From assembly GCF_000708755.2 (NCBI RefSeq), contig NZ_JGVU02000002.1:1426001-1490000 (forward strand): DNA of 64,000 bases. Reading direction: 5' to 3'. Below the pieces are notes generated by a model, which saw only the letters and a list, made by a program, of their open reading frames with translations, did not search any database and was not told the origin of the DNA. A program made the position numbers and the translations under genes. Positions 16,722 to 25,732 of the stretch are shown here, piece after piece; within the stretch, counting starts at the first letter, position 1; each line of letters begins with the position of its first letter. The DNA is from Metabacillus indicus LMG 22858 (lineage in GTDB: Bacteria; Bacillota; Bacilli; Bacillales; Bacillaceae).

Positions 16722-17653
16722 TAAAGGTCTAGCTCCTCTTTTACCTTGTCGATCAGCTGCTTTGCTCCCTGCGCAATCAGTCTTTCAGACACTTCTTTTC
16801 CCATGGCTACGGGATCTTTGCCTGTGATTCTTTCTTTATAAATCTCTTTTCCGTCAGGAGAGGCAATCAGTGCGGTAAGCGAAATTTCTTTGTCAAAAGC
16901 GACTTCTGCATACCCTGCAATCGGTACCTGGCATCCTCCCTCCATCACATGAAGGAAGGTGCGCTCCGCCTGAACGGCAAGCTGTGTCGCTTCATCCGTA
17001 AAATGGGACAAAAGAGTAAGCAGTTCTTGATCGTCTGCACGGCATTCGATGGAAAGCGCTCCCTGGCCGACTGCCGGAACGCAGTCTTTCGCATCAAGAA
17101 ACTCTGTCACAACGTCCTGGCTCCAGCCCATTCTCGCAAGACCCGCTGCAGCTAGGATGATCGCATCGTAATCTTCGTGCTGAAGCTTTGCCAGGCGCGT
17201 GTCGATATTGCCTCTGATCCACTTAATATCAAGATCAGGCCTCATGGCAAGGAGCTGTGCGCTTCTTCTTAAACTGCTTGTTCCCACCACTGCACCCGCA
17301 GGCAGATCAGCAAGACTGACGTGATTTTTAGAAATAAAAGCATCCCGCGGATCTTCTCGGTGCGGAATGCAGCCAATTGTCAGCCCTTCCGGCAGAACAG
17401 CAGGCATATCCTTCATGCTGTGAACAGCCATATCAATCTCGCCGTCAAGCATGGCCTGTTCAATCTCTTTTACAAAAAGGCCTTTTCCTCCCACTTTCGA
17501 GAGGGTGACATCAAGAATCTGATCGCCCTTTGTCACGATTTCCCGGACTTCAAAGTCAAAAGGCAGCCCGATTTTTTTAAGCTGGTCAATCACCCAATTC
17601 GTCTGGGTCAAAGCCAGTTTGCTACGTCTGGATCCTACAATGATTTTGCGCAT
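16721..17653 (-). CDS. hemC: Hydroxymethylbilane synthase (porphobilinogen deaminase)
   Basis: 310 aa. It polymerises four porphobilinogens on a dipyrromethane cofactor held by C241 in '[14 protein letters not shown]'. '[13 protein letters not shown]' at the N terminus, 'VHSMKDMPA' and '[11 protein letters not shown]' carry the substrate-binding Arg/Lys/Asp residues. The ATG at 17653 is chosen, with GGAGG 8 bases upstream; an in-frame TTG at 17668 overlaps that ribosome site. Confidence 0.96.
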   Translation of the reverse strand: MRKIIVGSRRSKLALTQTNWVIDQLKKIGLPFDFEVREIVTKGDQILDVTLSKVGGKGLFVKEIEQAMLDGEIDMAVHSMKDMPAVLPEGLTIGCIPHREDPRDAFISKNHVSLADLPAGAVVGTSSLRRSAQLLAMRPDLDIKWIRGNIDTRLAKLQHEDYDAIILAAAGLARMGWSQDVVTEFLDAKDCVPAVGQGALSIECRADDQELLTLLSHFTDEATQLAVQAERTFLHVMEGGCQVPIAGYAEVAFDKEISLTALIASPDGKEIYKERITGKDPVAMGKEVSERLIAQGAKQLIDKVKEELDL

Positions 17654-17685
17654 AATGAGTTCCTCCAACTAGGATGTATCTTGCA

Positions 17686-18519
17686 TTAAGAGTCCCAAAT
17701 ATGAAACCTTGAAAGGCTTCCGAATAAAAAGAAATTAATTAATAAAATTAAAAAGGCTGCTGCGTTATAATAAGCAACCTGTTTTCCATGCCATTCCTTC
17801 ACGATCCGGCTGTATAAATAATAGCCGTACACAAGGAGCATCATGAACGAACCGGTTACCTTCGCGTCGTACCAGTGGAAGTTCGGGATTTTTAAGTATG
17901 CCCAGATCATCCCGAGTATTAAGCTCAGTAACAGCATCGGTACACCAATCACATTTAATACATAGGACATGTGATCAAGCTTGGCCAGGTCGTCAATCCG
18001 GATAAGCTGCTTTCCCCATTTTTTCTTCTTCAGCAAATTATACTGAATCAAATACAGAATGGAAAAAACGAAAGACAGGGTAAAAGCCCCGTAAGACAGG
18101 ATGGCCATTGTGATGTGTATAAACAAAAGCTCAGAAATCAGCTGTCCGGAAACCGCTGCCGATTCATATTGTGATGGCGCGAATGTGTGGATGCTGAGCA
18201 TGATAAATCCGAGTACATTTGTAAAAAAGATGATAAAATCCGCTTTCAAAAAACGGTTTAAGACGACTGACAGCGTCACAAGCACCCACGAATAAAAATA
18301 AAGCCCTTCTGATATGTTCAGGACTGGAAATCTGCCGGTCTCAAACATTTGATAAAACAAAAAAATTGTTTGCAGCAGCCAAACAATAGAAAGCAACCAG
18401 AAGGCAATTTTGTTAGCCTTCCGGTTGTTATGAATAAAATCTATGAAAAAAAAGAGAACACTGAATGCATAAAGAATAATAATCAGTTCATTAATTCTAG
18501 GTAAACTCATTTCTGGCAT
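17686..18519 (-). CDS. hemX: HemX, cytochrome-c assembly-type membrane protein
   Basis: 277 aa with about eight hydrophobic segments spread along the sequence, of the CcsA/ResC-like cytochrome assembly family. In B. subtilis HemX lowers the cellular amount of HemA (glutamyl-tRNA reductase); the same role is inferred here from identical operon position between hemA and hemC. Conserved 'SEGLYFYSWVLVTLSVVLNR' (about 75-94) matches the family's loop region. It begins 18 bases after hemA. Confidence 0.9.
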   Translation of the reverse strand: MPEMSLPRINELIIILYAFSVLFFFIDFIHNNRKANKIAFWLLSIVWLLQTIFLFYQMFETGRFPVLNISEGLYFYSWVLVTLSVVLNRFLKADFIIFFTNVLGFIMLSIHTFAPSQYESAAVSGQLISELLFIHITMAILSYGAFTLSFVFSILYLIQYNLLKKKKWGKQLIRIDDLAKLDHMSYVLNVIGVPMLLLSLILGMIWAYLKIPNFHWYDAKVTGSFMMLLVYGYYLYSRIVKEWHGKQVAYYNAAAFLILLINFFLFGSLSRFHIWDS

Positions 18520-18537
18520 ACATCAAATTCCTCTCAC

Positions 18538-19893
18538 TTACGTTTGAAGTGAAGCTCTTGCCTGCCCAGGCACTGCCTGAGAGCTGCTTAAAGAAACCGA
18601 GTTTTCTCTGCGTTTTTGCTCTTCAACTGCTTCTTCAATATCAAAGATCTTCATGAAAAGCTCCAGATTCTGTTCTGCGTCCGAATCAGCAGCAAGCTCT
18701 TTCACCTTAAGAATCGGATCGCGGAGCATTTGGTTAATGATGCTTTTGGTGTGCTTGTTCAGAAGCTTCAGTTCACGGTCAGTCAGATTAGGCATTTTGC
18801 GCTCGAGGCTTTGCATCGTTTCCGCCTGAATGCCAAGAGCTTTTTCGCGAAGCGCCGAAATGACAGGAACAACTCCGAGTGTGCCAAGCCATTGCTTGAA
18901 GGCGACAATCTCCGCCTCTAGCATTAATCCGATTTCCTCAGCTGCTTTTTGGCGCTCCTGAAGGTTTGCGTCCACAATTCCCTGAAGATCGTCAATATCA
19001 TACAGAAACACACTTTCAAGTTCATCAAGAGCAGGGTCAAGGTCGCGGGGAACCGCAATATCCACCATAAACAGCGGCTTGCCCTTTCTCATTTTTTCAG
19101 CAGGAGCCATCATCTCTTTTGTGATGACAAAATCGCTTGAACCGGTTGAGCTGATCAGAATATCAGCTTCAACAAGCGCGCACTGAAGCTCATTTATCCC
19201 TTTTGCATGGCCGCTGAATTTCCTTGCCAGAACCTCTGCTTTTTCAAACGTGCGGTTAACAACCGTCACTTTGCGCACTCCGCTGCCATGAAGGTTCTGT
19301 GCAGCAAGCTCGCCCATTTTGCCGGCACCGAGAATAAGCACATGCTTGTTCGTCAGGTCGCCGAATATTTTCTTCGCAAGTTCAACAGCCGCATAGCTGA
19401 CAGAAACTGCGTTAGCTCCGATATCAGTCTCAGAGTGTGCTTTTTTGGCAAGAGTCACTGCCTGCTTAAACAGATGGTTAAATACCGTTCCGATCGTACC
19501 TTCTGTTTGTCCGAGCATGAAGCTTGTACGCACCTGGCCGAGAATCTGTGTTTCTCCGAGGACCATTGAATCCAGTCCGCATGAAACACTGAAAAGATGC
19601 TCAATGGCACCATCATTTTCATACATAGTTAAAAAAGGAGAAAAGGAATCCTTATCAAGGCCGAACCACTCGGCTAAAAATGCTTTAATATAATAACGGC
19701 CAGTATGAAGCTGGTCCACAACCGTATAAATCTCTGTCCGGTTACATGTCGAAACAATGATGTTTTCAAGAATGCTCTTCTGCTCTTTCAGTGCTTTCAT
19801 GGCATCTCCGAGTTCATTCGGCTGAAAGGTCAGTTTTTCACGGATTTCGACAGGGGCAGTTTTATAATTTAAGCCTACAGCTAAGATATGCAT
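18538..19893 (-). CDS. hemA: Glutamyl-tRNA reductase
   Basis: 451 aa. It reduces glutamyl-tRNA-Glu to glutamate-1-semialdehyde with NADPH, the first committed step of tetrapyrrole synthesis. The catalytic cysteine is C50 in '[12 protein letters not shown]'; the NADPH-binding '[15 protein letters not shown]' and the C-terminal dimerisation helix region follow. The ATG at 19893 ([14 protein letters not shown]) is chosen because the GTGGGGTG ribosome site sits 8-9 bases upstream. A GTG at 19905 is inside that site. It heads the hem operon and has an extended -10 promoter. Confidence 0.96.
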   Translation of the reverse strand: MHILAVGLNYKTAPVEIREKLTFQPNELGDAMKALKEQKSILENIIVSTCNRTEIYTVVDQLHTGRYYIKAFLAEWFGLDKDSFSPFLTMYENDGAIEHLFSVSCGLDSMVLGETQILGQVRTSFMLGQTEGTIGTVFNHLFKQAVTLAKKAHSETDIGANAVSVSYAAVELAKKIFGDLTNKHVLILGAGKMGELAAQNLHGSGVRKVTVVNRTFEKAEVLARKFSGHAKGINELQCALVEADILISSTGSSDFVITKEMMAPAEKMRKGKPLFMVDIAVPRDLDPALDELESVFLYDIDDLQGIVDANLQERQKAAEEIGLMLEAEIVAFKQWLGTLGVVPVISALREKALGIQAETMQSLERKMPNLTDRELKLLNKHTKSIINQMLRDPILKVKELAADSDAEQNLELFMKIFDIEEAVEEQKRRENSVSLSSSQAVPGQARASLQT

Positions 19894-19929
19894 AATGTCA
19901 TACACCCCACATACAAGAATTCTATTACT

Positions 19930-19938
19930 ATTATACCA
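19930..19938 (-). promoter_or_regulatory. Extended -10 promoter of the hem operon
   Basis: Minus strand TGGTATAAT (complement 19930-19938), a perfect -10 with the TGn extension, about 37 bases before the hemA ATG. No good -35 is seen. Confidence 0.65.
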
Positions 19939-20098
19939 TGTCTCTGTTTTTTCTCTTTTTACAAATGTGAACAGTTCTTGAAAGCTTGCCGGACTGTGAT
20001 ATCATACTAGTTAAACAGCCGGCATGATTCCGCATGACAATGCGGATTCGTGCTGATTTGTATTTTAAACAGCAAAAGCTGCAGCAAATTCGTCCACC

Positions 20099-20128
20099 TT
20101 GAACAATACCAAAAAAAGTGCTTACAAT
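20099..20128 (+). promoter_or_regulatory. SigA promoter of the ysxD-like gene
   Basis: TTGAAC at 20099-20104, 18-base spacer, TACAAT at 20123-20128, about 34 bases before the start codon. Confidence 0.6.
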
Positions 20129-20161
20129 CAAGGTAATCGTCTTAATTCAGAGGTGACTGAA

Positions 20162-20647
20162 ATGAAAAAATCGACAAACTTTTCTGCCTATGCCCTGCTT
20201 GCGATCGGTTTTTACTATGCGCTGGAAACCTTTCAGATCAAGCTTTTTGACCAGCAGCAGTCATGGCAGACACTGCTCATTCTTTTTGGGCTCGCTTTTC
20301 TGATCGGAGGCCATTTTGATCAGGATGAAAATGCCATACTTCCAGGCATTTTGCTTGGAGGACTCGGCGTGCACTTTCTTTGCTTCGGGCAGTTCCCCGA
20401 CTGGCCTGAACACGCGCCTGCCATCACCTTTATCATCGGACTCGGCATCATACTCCGGTCGGCCAAAACAAAAACAGGATCCATACAAGGAATCATTCTA
20501 CTCCTGCTCGCCGCATTTCTCCACTTTTTCGACTCGATCATTAACGGTCTCGGGTGGGTCGAACAAGGCGTTCAGGTCGTCCAGAAATTCTGGCCTGTTC
20601 TGTTAATTCTTGGCGGTTTTTACTTATTGTTTCTGAAAAAGAAGTAA
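20162..20647 (+). CDS. ysxD: YsxD-like membrane protein (DUF5668/LiaF-type transmembrane domain)
   Basis: 161 aa with four hydrophobic segments in a repeating pattern ('YALLAIGFYYALE', 'TLLILFGLAFLIGGHF', 'ITFIIGLGIILR', 'FWPVLLILGGFYLLFLKK'), typical of the LiaI/LiaF transmembrane domain. ATG at 20162 with GAGGTG 7 bases upstream; an earlier ATG at 20099 lies within the promoter. The position between hemA and ysxC/engB matches ysxD of B. subtilis, and the symbol rests mostly on that position. Function unknown. It has its own SigA promoter and a strong terminator. Confidence 0.72.
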   Translation: MKKSTNFSAYALLAIGFYYALETFQIKLFDQQQSWQTLLILFGLAFLIGGHFDQDENAILPGILLGGLGVHFLCFGQFPDWPEHAPAITFIIGLGIILRSAKTKTGSIQGIILLLLAAFLHFFDSIINGLGWVEQGVQVVQKFWPVLLILGGFYLLFLKKK

Positions 20648-20668
20648 ATATGTAAGAAAATCCTCATA

Positions 20669-20706
20669 AAAGGGAAAGGAGTTTCATCTCCTTTCCCTTT
20701 TGTGTG
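20669..20706 (+). terminator. Terminator of the ysxD-like gene
   Basis: AAAGGGAAAGGAG/CTCCTTTCCCTTT stem, 6-base loop, then T-rich sequence. Confidence 0.88.
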
Positions 20707-20722
20707 TTTTCCAAACAAGTTC

Positions 20723-20750
20723 ACACTGCACGCATCCAGAACATATACTA
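20723..20750 (+). promoter_or_regulatory. Candidate SigK promoter of the GerP-like cluster
   Basis: AC at 20723-20724, 17-base spacer, then CATATACTA at 20742-20750, a full match to the SigK -10 pattern CATANNNTA. Start codon 34 bases downstream. SigK control is known for the B. subtilis gerP operon; here it is inferred from the motif. Confidence 0.55.
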
Positions 20751-20784
20751 AGGTATTACAGCAGGAGAAATGGAGGATTGGATT

Positions 20785-21027
20785 GTGCCGGTATCTGTCG
20801 TATTCAATATGATCAATGTTGTAAGCATGGCTGCAAATTCCATCATTTCTTCGGGGCAGAACAGCCAGCCGGACTGGAATGCCCAGGGGAAATTCAATTC
20901 AGGAAACGGGAACTTCATCAATTCGGGTGCAATTGGCTGCACAAATATTATCAACGATCAGGATCTGGCCGATATGGCGATTGCCCAGCCTGAAAATATC
21001 AACCCTCAGCCTGTTTCACAGATTTAG
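20785..21027 (+). CDS. GerPA/GerPF-like spore protein 1
   Basis: 80 aa from a GTG start at 20785, with GGAGG 8 bases upstream (an in-frame ATG at 20770 precedes the ribosome site and is rejected). It reads MPVSVVFNMINVVSM, a start like the MPAIVG of GerPA/GerPF. A central 'NSIISSGQNSQPDW' and 'GKFNSGNGNF' parallel the family's FGD...SGS.NTGDF pattern, and 'INDQDLADM' parallels its C-terminal NDQD motif. GerP proteins are coat proteins that let germinants reach the receptors. It is the first of five related genes, directly followed by the second with no gap. The family call is probable rather than proven. Confidence 0.68.
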   Translation: MPVSVVFNMINVVSMAANSIISSGQNSQPDWNAQGKFNSGNGNFINSGAIGCTNIINDQDLADMAIAQPENINPQPVSQI

Positions 21028-21279
21028 ATGAAAAGTTTATCTATTCAGTTCACCAATATAAATGTGACCTCCCTTTCTGGAAACTCCGGAATTTTCACGG
21101 GGACGAATACTCAATATGACTGGACAGTGAGCATGAAGAGCAATTATGGATTCGGGAAAATCATGGGTGCGAATAATCTGGCGGTAGATACAGTGAATAT
21201 TATTCATGATGATGATTTTATGGATTCGGATTTTACCCAGAATCAGGGTTCCAATGATCAGCCTGTCTATCAGAGCTGA
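21028..21279 (+). CDS. GerPA/GerPF-like spore protein 2
   Basis: 83 aa. The ATG follows the stop of protein 1 immediately (TAGATG) and has no good ribosome site, so translation is probably coupled. It shares the cluster module: 'NINVTSLSGNSGIFTGTN' then W, then 'YGFGKIMGANN', with an acidic 'IIHDDDFMDSDF' tail resembling protein 1's INDQD segment. Probably a spore coat or germination protein of the GerP type (inference from sequence pattern and the SigK-like promoter). Followed by a strong terminator. Confidence 0.68.
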   Translation: MKSLSIQFTNINVTSLSGNSGIFTGTNTQYDWTVSMKSNYGFGKIMGANNLAVDTVNIIHDDDFMDSDFTQNQGSNDQPVYQS

Positions 21280-21282
21280 CTG

Positions 21283-21314
21283 AAAACCACCGCAAACGGT
21301 GGTTTTCTTTTTGC
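21283..21314 (+). terminator. Terminator after GerP-like protein 2
   Basis: AAAACCACCG/CGGTGGTTTT stem, 4-base loop, T-rich tail. Confidence 0.9.
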
Positions 21315-21394
21315 CGCGGTCATACTTCACCGGAGATTCTATATACATGTAATAGGGGAAAATCGTGTGCAGAGTTTGAGAGAGGGGCCTGGAA

Positions 21395-21604
21395 TTGGCA
21401 AACATCCATTTTCATTCAATAAATGTCTACCAGATAAAGCATAGCTCAGGCATGTTTTATGGAGAGAACTTTCAGTACAAATGGACAAATCGCTCAGGCG
21501 TCCATGAGGGATTTGGACGAGTACGCGGAAATTCCAATACCATTCATCATACATTCACATTGGCAAACGTTCAGAAAAAGAAAACAGACGGCGAACAGAA
21601 TTAG
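21395..21604 (+). CDS. GerP-like spore protein 3
   Basis: 69 aa from a TTG start with AGAGGGG 8 bases upstream. It carries the same module: 'SINVYQIKHSSGMFYGEN', then QYKW, then 'GFGRVRGNSN'. It is most like protein 4, encoded convergently next door; the stop codons of the two overlap by 4 bases. No separate terminator fits between them, so the transcripts must overlap unless they are made at different times. Function inferred only from similarity. Confidence 0.62.
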   Translation: MANIHFHSINVYQIKHSSGMFYGENFQYKWTNRSGVHEGFGRVRGNSNTIHHTFTLANVQKKKTDGEQN

Positions 21605-21849
21605 GGTTCCCCACTTCCTTTGTCCGTCTGCTGAGACCCTTTTTCTTTTTTTACATGCTCATGCAGGACAAGATGTATCGTATGGGCGATTTCATTTTCA
21701 TTGCCGGAGATTCTGCCGAAACCGGAGTGACTGCCTGCCGCAGTATTCCACTTGACCTGCCTGTTTCTTCCAATAAAAACCCCAGAGTTGTCAGCTATTT
21801 CAAGAACGTTAAGGTCCGAAAAAGATATTTTAGAGGATCTGATTTTCAT
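21601..21849 (-). CDS. GerP-like spore protein 4, convergent copy
   Basis: 82 aa. ATG at 21849 with GGAGG 8 bases upstream; an in-frame TTG at 21864 touches that ribosome site and is rejected. 'DLNVLEIADNSGVFIGRN', QVKW and 'SGFGRISGNENEIAHT' closely parallel 'GFGRVRGNSNTIHHT' of protein 3, so the two look like an inverted duplicate pair. The charged tail (HVKKEKGSQQTDKG) is variable. It is the only minus-strand member of the cluster. Confidence 0.62.
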   Translation of the reverse strand: MKIRSSKISFSDLNVLEIADNSGVFIGRNRQVKWNTAAGSHSGFGRISGNENEIAHTIHLVLHEHVKKEKGSQQTDKGSGEP

Positions 21850-21931
21850 TGCATCTGCCTCCAATCAAAATTCCGGTTTGCCTCCTATTTTATTCACCAG
21901 TCAGGCGAACGTGCTAAAGGGGTGAAACGGT

Positions 21932-22567
21932 ATGACGCTTGAGGATGAGTCTTTCCTGACACTTCTTCGCAAAATTGAAAAAAGGCTGTATGCATTAGAG
22001 GAAGCGGTTAACGCTCAAAACCTCAGCCGCCAAACCTTTCACATAGACCGGGTACAAACTATGAATGTCCATGAACTTGTTTACAGGCTTGAAAATATAG
22101 ATGTAAAGCAAGTGAACGGAACGATGAATATAGGAAATACATTTCATTCAAAATCACGTCAGCAGCCAAAGCGCGAAAATGATATTTCCATTATCGTTAA
22201 TGGAAAACACATTCCTTACGAAATAAACGAAAAGAAATACAGTCAGCCTCTGCCTGATCATGATCAGGTCCTGTCCTCATCTTTTAGAATCGGAGATATA
22301 CACATCGGCACAGTGGAAGGTGCCTCAGCCGTGAACTTCGGCAATAACTTTCCTTCCAATTTCAAAAACAGCAGCAAGCTGAATCAGGGGTTTGGCAACA
22401 TCCTTGGAAACGGAAATGATATCCACGATATTTTTTCGCATCAGGATGAAAGGGATACAATTAAAGTTTTCAGCGAGGGGCCCGATCAGCCTCAGCCCGA
22501 ATGGCTGAAATCGCTGAAAGAGGTGCAGAACGATGACACCGATGATGAGAAAGAGGCAGAAAAATAA
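21932..22567 (+). CDS. GerPC-like protein with a C-terminal GerP module
   Basis: 211 aa. The N-terminal helix 'LLRKIEKRLYALEEAV' looks coiled-coil, followed by 'YRLENIDVKQVNGTMNIG' (about 50-67), which resembles the GerPC end motif (L-x-V-x-x-L-x-G-T-L-N-I-G). A second part (about 115-165) repeats the cluster module: 'GTVEGASAVNFGNNF' and 'QGFGNILGNGN'. The protein therefore looks like a GerPC-type N-terminal half joined to a GerPA/PF-type module. The C terminus is acidic. AAAGGGGTG ribosome site upstream of the ATG. It ends in a bidirectional terminator shared with engB. Confidence 0.65.
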   Translation: MTLEDESFLTLLRKIEKRLYALEEAVNAQNLSRQTFHIDRVQTMNVHELVYRLENIDVKQVNGTMNIGNTFHSKSRQQPKRENDISIIVNGKHIPYEINEKKYSQPLPDHDQVLSSSFRIGDIHIGTVEGASAVNFGNNFPSNFKNSSKLNQGFGNILGNGNDIHDIFSHQDERDTIKVFSEGPDQPQPEWLKSLKEVQNDDTDDEKEAEK

Positions 22568-22602
22568 AAAAACCTGTGCAGATTGTTCTGCACAGGTTTT
22601 TG
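22567..22602. terminator. Bidirectional terminator between GerPC-like gene and engB
   Basis: AAACCTGTGCAG/CTGCACAGGTTT stem, 6-base loop, A-run on the left and T's on the right. Confidence 0.9.
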
Positions 22603-22605
22603 CGT

Positions 22606-23193
22606 TTAGACTCCAGTGTACTGTCTGATGACAGCCCAGGATTCTTCTTTGCCAAGCCCTGTTTCGGATGAGAAGCAGATCATCGGGTCTTCAGGGTCCT
22701 TATTCAGCGTTTCTCTTACGACTTTCATGTGTTTTTGCCATTTGCCTTTAGGGATTTTATCTGCCTTTGTGGCAACGACCATGACAGGAATATCATAATG
22801 CTTCAAAAACTCATACATCATGACATCGTCTTTTGACGGTGCGTGGCGCAGGTCGACAAGAAGGACGGCTGCACGGAGCTGTCTTCTTTTCGTAAAATAT
22901 GTTTCGATCATTTTTCCCCAGGCTTCGCGCTCGGTTTTTGAAACCTTTGCATACCCGTAGCCGGGCACATCCACAAAATGCATGATTTCATTGATGATGT
23001 AGAAGTTCAGGGTCTGGGTTTTGCCGGGCTTTGATGACGTTCTGGCAAGGTTCTTCCTGTTAAGCAATTTGTTGATAAACGATGATTTTCCTACGTTTGA
23101 GCGTCCTGCCAGTGCAATTTCAGGCAAATCAAGATCAGGGTACTGATCCGGCTTTACTGCACTGATGACGATCTCGGAACTTGTGACTTTCAT
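22606..23193 (-). CDS. engB: Ribosome-biogenesis GTPase EngB (YsxC)
   Basis: 195 aa TrmE-Era-EngA-like GTPase needed for 50S ribosomal subunit assembly. G1 is GRSNVGKS at 30-37, G3 'DVPGYG' and G4 'TKAD' are present. Its ATG overlaps the lonA stop (ATGA), so the two are translationally coupled. Known as ysxC in B. subtilis, where it also follows lonA. Confidence 0.95.
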   Translation of the reverse strand: MKVTSSEIVISAVKPDQYPDLDLPEIALAGRSNVGKSSFINKLLNRKNLARTSSKPGKTQTLNFYIINEIMHFVDVPGYGYAKVSKTEREAWGKMIETYFTKRRQLRAAVLLVDLRHAPSKDDVMMYEFLKHYDIPVMVVATKADKIPKGKWQKHMKVVRETLNKDPEDPMICFSSETGLGKEESWAVIRQYTGV

Positions 23194-25514
23194 TTACTCT
23201 CTCCCGTTAATGCATGCTGCAGCACTTCATCAAGATGTGATACAGGCACAAAAGTTAATTCACTCCGTACACTTTCCGGAATATCTTCAATATCCCGTTC
23301 ATTGTCTTTTGGCAGGATGATTTTCGTCAGCCCTGCACGGTGAGCGCTTAGCGTTTTTTCTTTTAATCCGCCGATTGGTAGCACTCTGCCTCTAAGGGTA
23401 ATCTCCCCTGTCATGCCTACTTCTTTTCTGACCGGCCGTCCGGTAAGAGCTGAAATTAAGGCAGTTGCCATGGTAATCCCTGCAGAAGGCCCATCCTTCG
23501 GCACAGCGCCCTCCGGAACATGAATATGAATATCATTTTTCTCGTGAAAATTCTCATCAATGTTCATTTCTTTAGCGCGCGAACGGATAAAGCTGAAGGC
23601 AGCTTGTGCAGACTCTTTCATCACATCGCCAAGCTTTCCGGTCAAAATCAGCTTTCCTTTGCCCGGTGAAAGCGACACTTCTATCGAAAGGGTATCTCCG
23701 CCGACTGTCGTATAGGCAAGGCCTGTCGCTACTCCAACTTGATCCTCAAGCTCTGCCTGGCCATACCTGAATTTATTCTTCCCAAGATAATCGGACAGGT
23801 TTTTATCTGTGATAATCAATTTCTTTTTCTCTTCGGATACAATTTGCTTCGCAGCTTTTCTGCAGATCGATGCAAGCTGGCGTTCAAGGCTGCGGACTCC
23901 TGCCTCGCGCGTATGGTAGCGCACGATGTTCCGGATCGCAGACTCTCTTATTTGAAGGTGGGACTTTTTCAATCCGTGATCTTTCAGCTGCTTTGGCAGC
24001 AAATGATCTTTGGCAATATGAATTTTCTCAAGCTCTGTGTATCCGGCGATTGTGATAATTTCCATCCGGTCACGAAGAGGCCCCGGGATCGTGGCCAGAT
24101 TATTGGCTGTTGCAATGAACATGACCTTTGACAGATCATACGTCTCTTCAATGTAATGATCGCTGAACGTATGATTTTGTTCAGGGTCAAGCACTTCGAG
24201 CAGGGCTGAAGAAGGGTCCCCCCTGAAATCGTTGGACATTTTATCGATTTCATCAAGCAAAAAGACCGGATTAATCGTTCCTGCTTTTTTCATGCCCTGA
24301 ATAATGCGTCCCGGCATTGCGCCCACATATGTTCTTCTGTGTCCTCGGATTTCTGATTCGTCTCTCACTCCACCGAGCGAAATACGGACAAAATGACGGT
24401 CAAGGGATTTTGCCACTGATTTTGCAAGGGACGTTTTCCCTACACCGGGAGGTCCTGACAGACAAAGGATCGGGCCTTTAAGCGAATTGGTCAGCTTCTG
24501 AACGGCAAGGTATTCAAGCACGCGGTCTTTTACTTTTTCAAGGCCGTAATGGTCTTCATCAAGAATTTTCTCGGCGCGCTTTAAATCAAGTCGGTCCTCT
24601 GTCGCATTTGACCAGGGCAGGGAAATGAGCCAGTCTAGATAATTGCGGATAACCGAGCTCTCAGCAGAAGTTGAAGGTACTTTTTCGTACCTCTCAAGCT
24701 CTTTAAGTGCTGTAAGCTTAACATGGTCAGGCATTCCAGCTTCTTCAATCCTGCTGCTTAGAATGTCCACTTCTCCGGTTTTGCCTTCTTTATCGCCAAG
24801 CTCTTTTTGGATGGCTTTCATTTGTTCGCGGAGATAGTATTCCTTTTGCGTCCGTTCCATTGACCTTTTAACACGCTGGCCGATTTTCTTTTCAAGCTGA
24901 AGAACTTCTTTTTCATTGTGAATAATCTCAATGACCTTGTTCAGCCGCTCTTTAATGTCAAGGGTTTCAAGCACTTCCTGCTTTTCTTTGAGCTTAAGCG
25001 GCAGGTGAGAAGCAATGATGTCAGCCATTCTGCCTGGTTCATCAATGTCAGAGACGGTTGAGAGCGTTTCACCGGAGATTTTTTTTGACAGCTTTATGTA
25101 CTGATCAAAATGATCAAGCAGCGTTCTCATCAGCGCTTCATCTTCAGCATCCTTGCCGTCTCTTTCATCCAAAGGAAGAGCGCTTACCGAAAAATAGTCG
25201 CCTTCGTCTGTGTATTTGGTCATTTCTCCGCGCTGCATGCCTTCGACCAGAACTCTGATTGTTCCATTTGGAAGCTTCAGCATCTGTTTTATTTTTGTGA
25301 GCGTACCTACTTTGAAGATATCCTCTTCAGCAGGTTCATCAATTGAAATATCCCGTTGTGTCGTTAAAAAGATTATGTGATCATCCATCATCGCTTTCTC
25401 AAGCGCCTGTACGGATTTTTCGCGTCCTACATCAAGGTGAAGTACCATTGTCGGGTACACTAACAATCCTCTAAGAGGTAGGAGGGGGACGATTTTCTCT
25501 TCTTTTTTCGCCAA
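23190..25514 (-). CDS. lonA: ATP-dependent protease LonA
   Basis: 774 aa, exactly the B. subtilis LonA length, from a TTG start at 25514 (GGAGGTG 9 bases upstream; an ATG at 25532 overlaps the ribosome site). An N-terminal substrate domain starts '[20 protein letters not shown]'. The AAA+ module has Walker A '[14 protein letters not shown]' and Walker B '[10 protein letters not shown]'. The C-terminal protease has the catalytic Ser in '[13 protein letters not shown]' and Lys in '[14 protein letters not shown]'. It degrades damaged and regulatory proteins in the cytosol. Overlaps engB. Confidence 0.96.
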   Translation of the reverse strand: MAKKEEKIVPLLPLRGLLVYPTMVLHLDVGREKSVQALEKAMMDDHIIFLTTQRDISIDEPAEEDIFKVGTLTKIKQMLKLPNGTIRVLVEGMQRGEMTKYTDEGDYFSVSALPLDERDGKDAEDEALMRTLLDHFDQYIKLSKKISGETLSTVSDIDEPGRMADIIASHLPLKLKEKQEVLETLDIKERLNKVIEIIHNEKEVLQLEKKIGQRVKRSMERTQKEYYLREQMKAIQKELGDKEGKTGEVDILSSRIEEAGMPDHVKLTALKELERYEKVPSTSAESSVIRNYLDWLISLPWSNATEDRLDLKRAEKILDEDHYGLEKVKDRVLEYLAVQKLTNSLKGPILCLSGPPGVGKTSLAKSVAKSLDRHFVRISLGGVRDESEIRGHRRTYVGAMPGRIIQGMKKAGTINPVFLLDEIDKMSNDFRGDPSSALLEVLDPEQNHTFSDHYIEETYDLSKVMFIATANNLATIPGPLRDRMEIITIAGYTELEKIHIAKDHLLPKQLKDHGLKKSHLQIRESAIRNIVRYHTREAGVRSLERQLASICRKAAKQIVSEEKKKLIITDKNLSDYLGKNKFRYGQAELEDQVGVATGLAYTTVGGDTLSIEVSLSPGKGKLILTGKLGDVMKESAQAAFSFIRSRAKEMNIDENFHEKNDIHIHVPEGAVPKDGPSAGITMATALISALTGRPVRKEVGMTGEITLRGRVLPIGGLKEKTLSAHRAGLTKIILPKDNERDIEDIPESVRSELTFVPVSHLDEVLQHALTGESK

Positions 25515-25547
25515 CTTTAAAAGCACCTCCATGACTAAGTATCAATC

Positions 25548-25578
25548 ATTATAATATAAGAGCTTCGTTCTTGTACAA
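25548..25578 (-). promoter_or_regulatory. Candidate SigA promoter of lonA
   Basis: Minus strand TTGTAC (complement 25573-25578), 19-base spacer, perfect TATAAT (complement 25548-25553). The spacer is longer than ideal. Confidence 0.5.
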
Positions 25579-25704
25579 TCCTATTCTGCAGGCAGAGTCA
25601 TCTGTAAAGCATATAGGTTTACCTTATGTAGTATACCCTTTCCGTGACCAGAAGACTAAAGAAATTACTTCTTAACTTCAAGCAAAATGCTTTTCCCCAT
25701 TAAA

Positions 25705-25732
25705 AAAACCCCGAGATATTACCCGAGGTCCT
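25705..25732 (-). terminator. Terminator of lonB
   Basis: ACCTCGGG/CTCGGGGT stem (with wobble pairs), 6-base loop, followed by seven Ts on the minus strand. The 5' arm overlaps the last codons of lonB. Confidence 0.75.

Noticed and set aside
21849-21930. Sporulation promoter (SigG/SigF type) for the convergent GerP-like gene 4
   Set aside because: TGAATA is present as a -35-like box but no -10 of the right type lies at the right distance.
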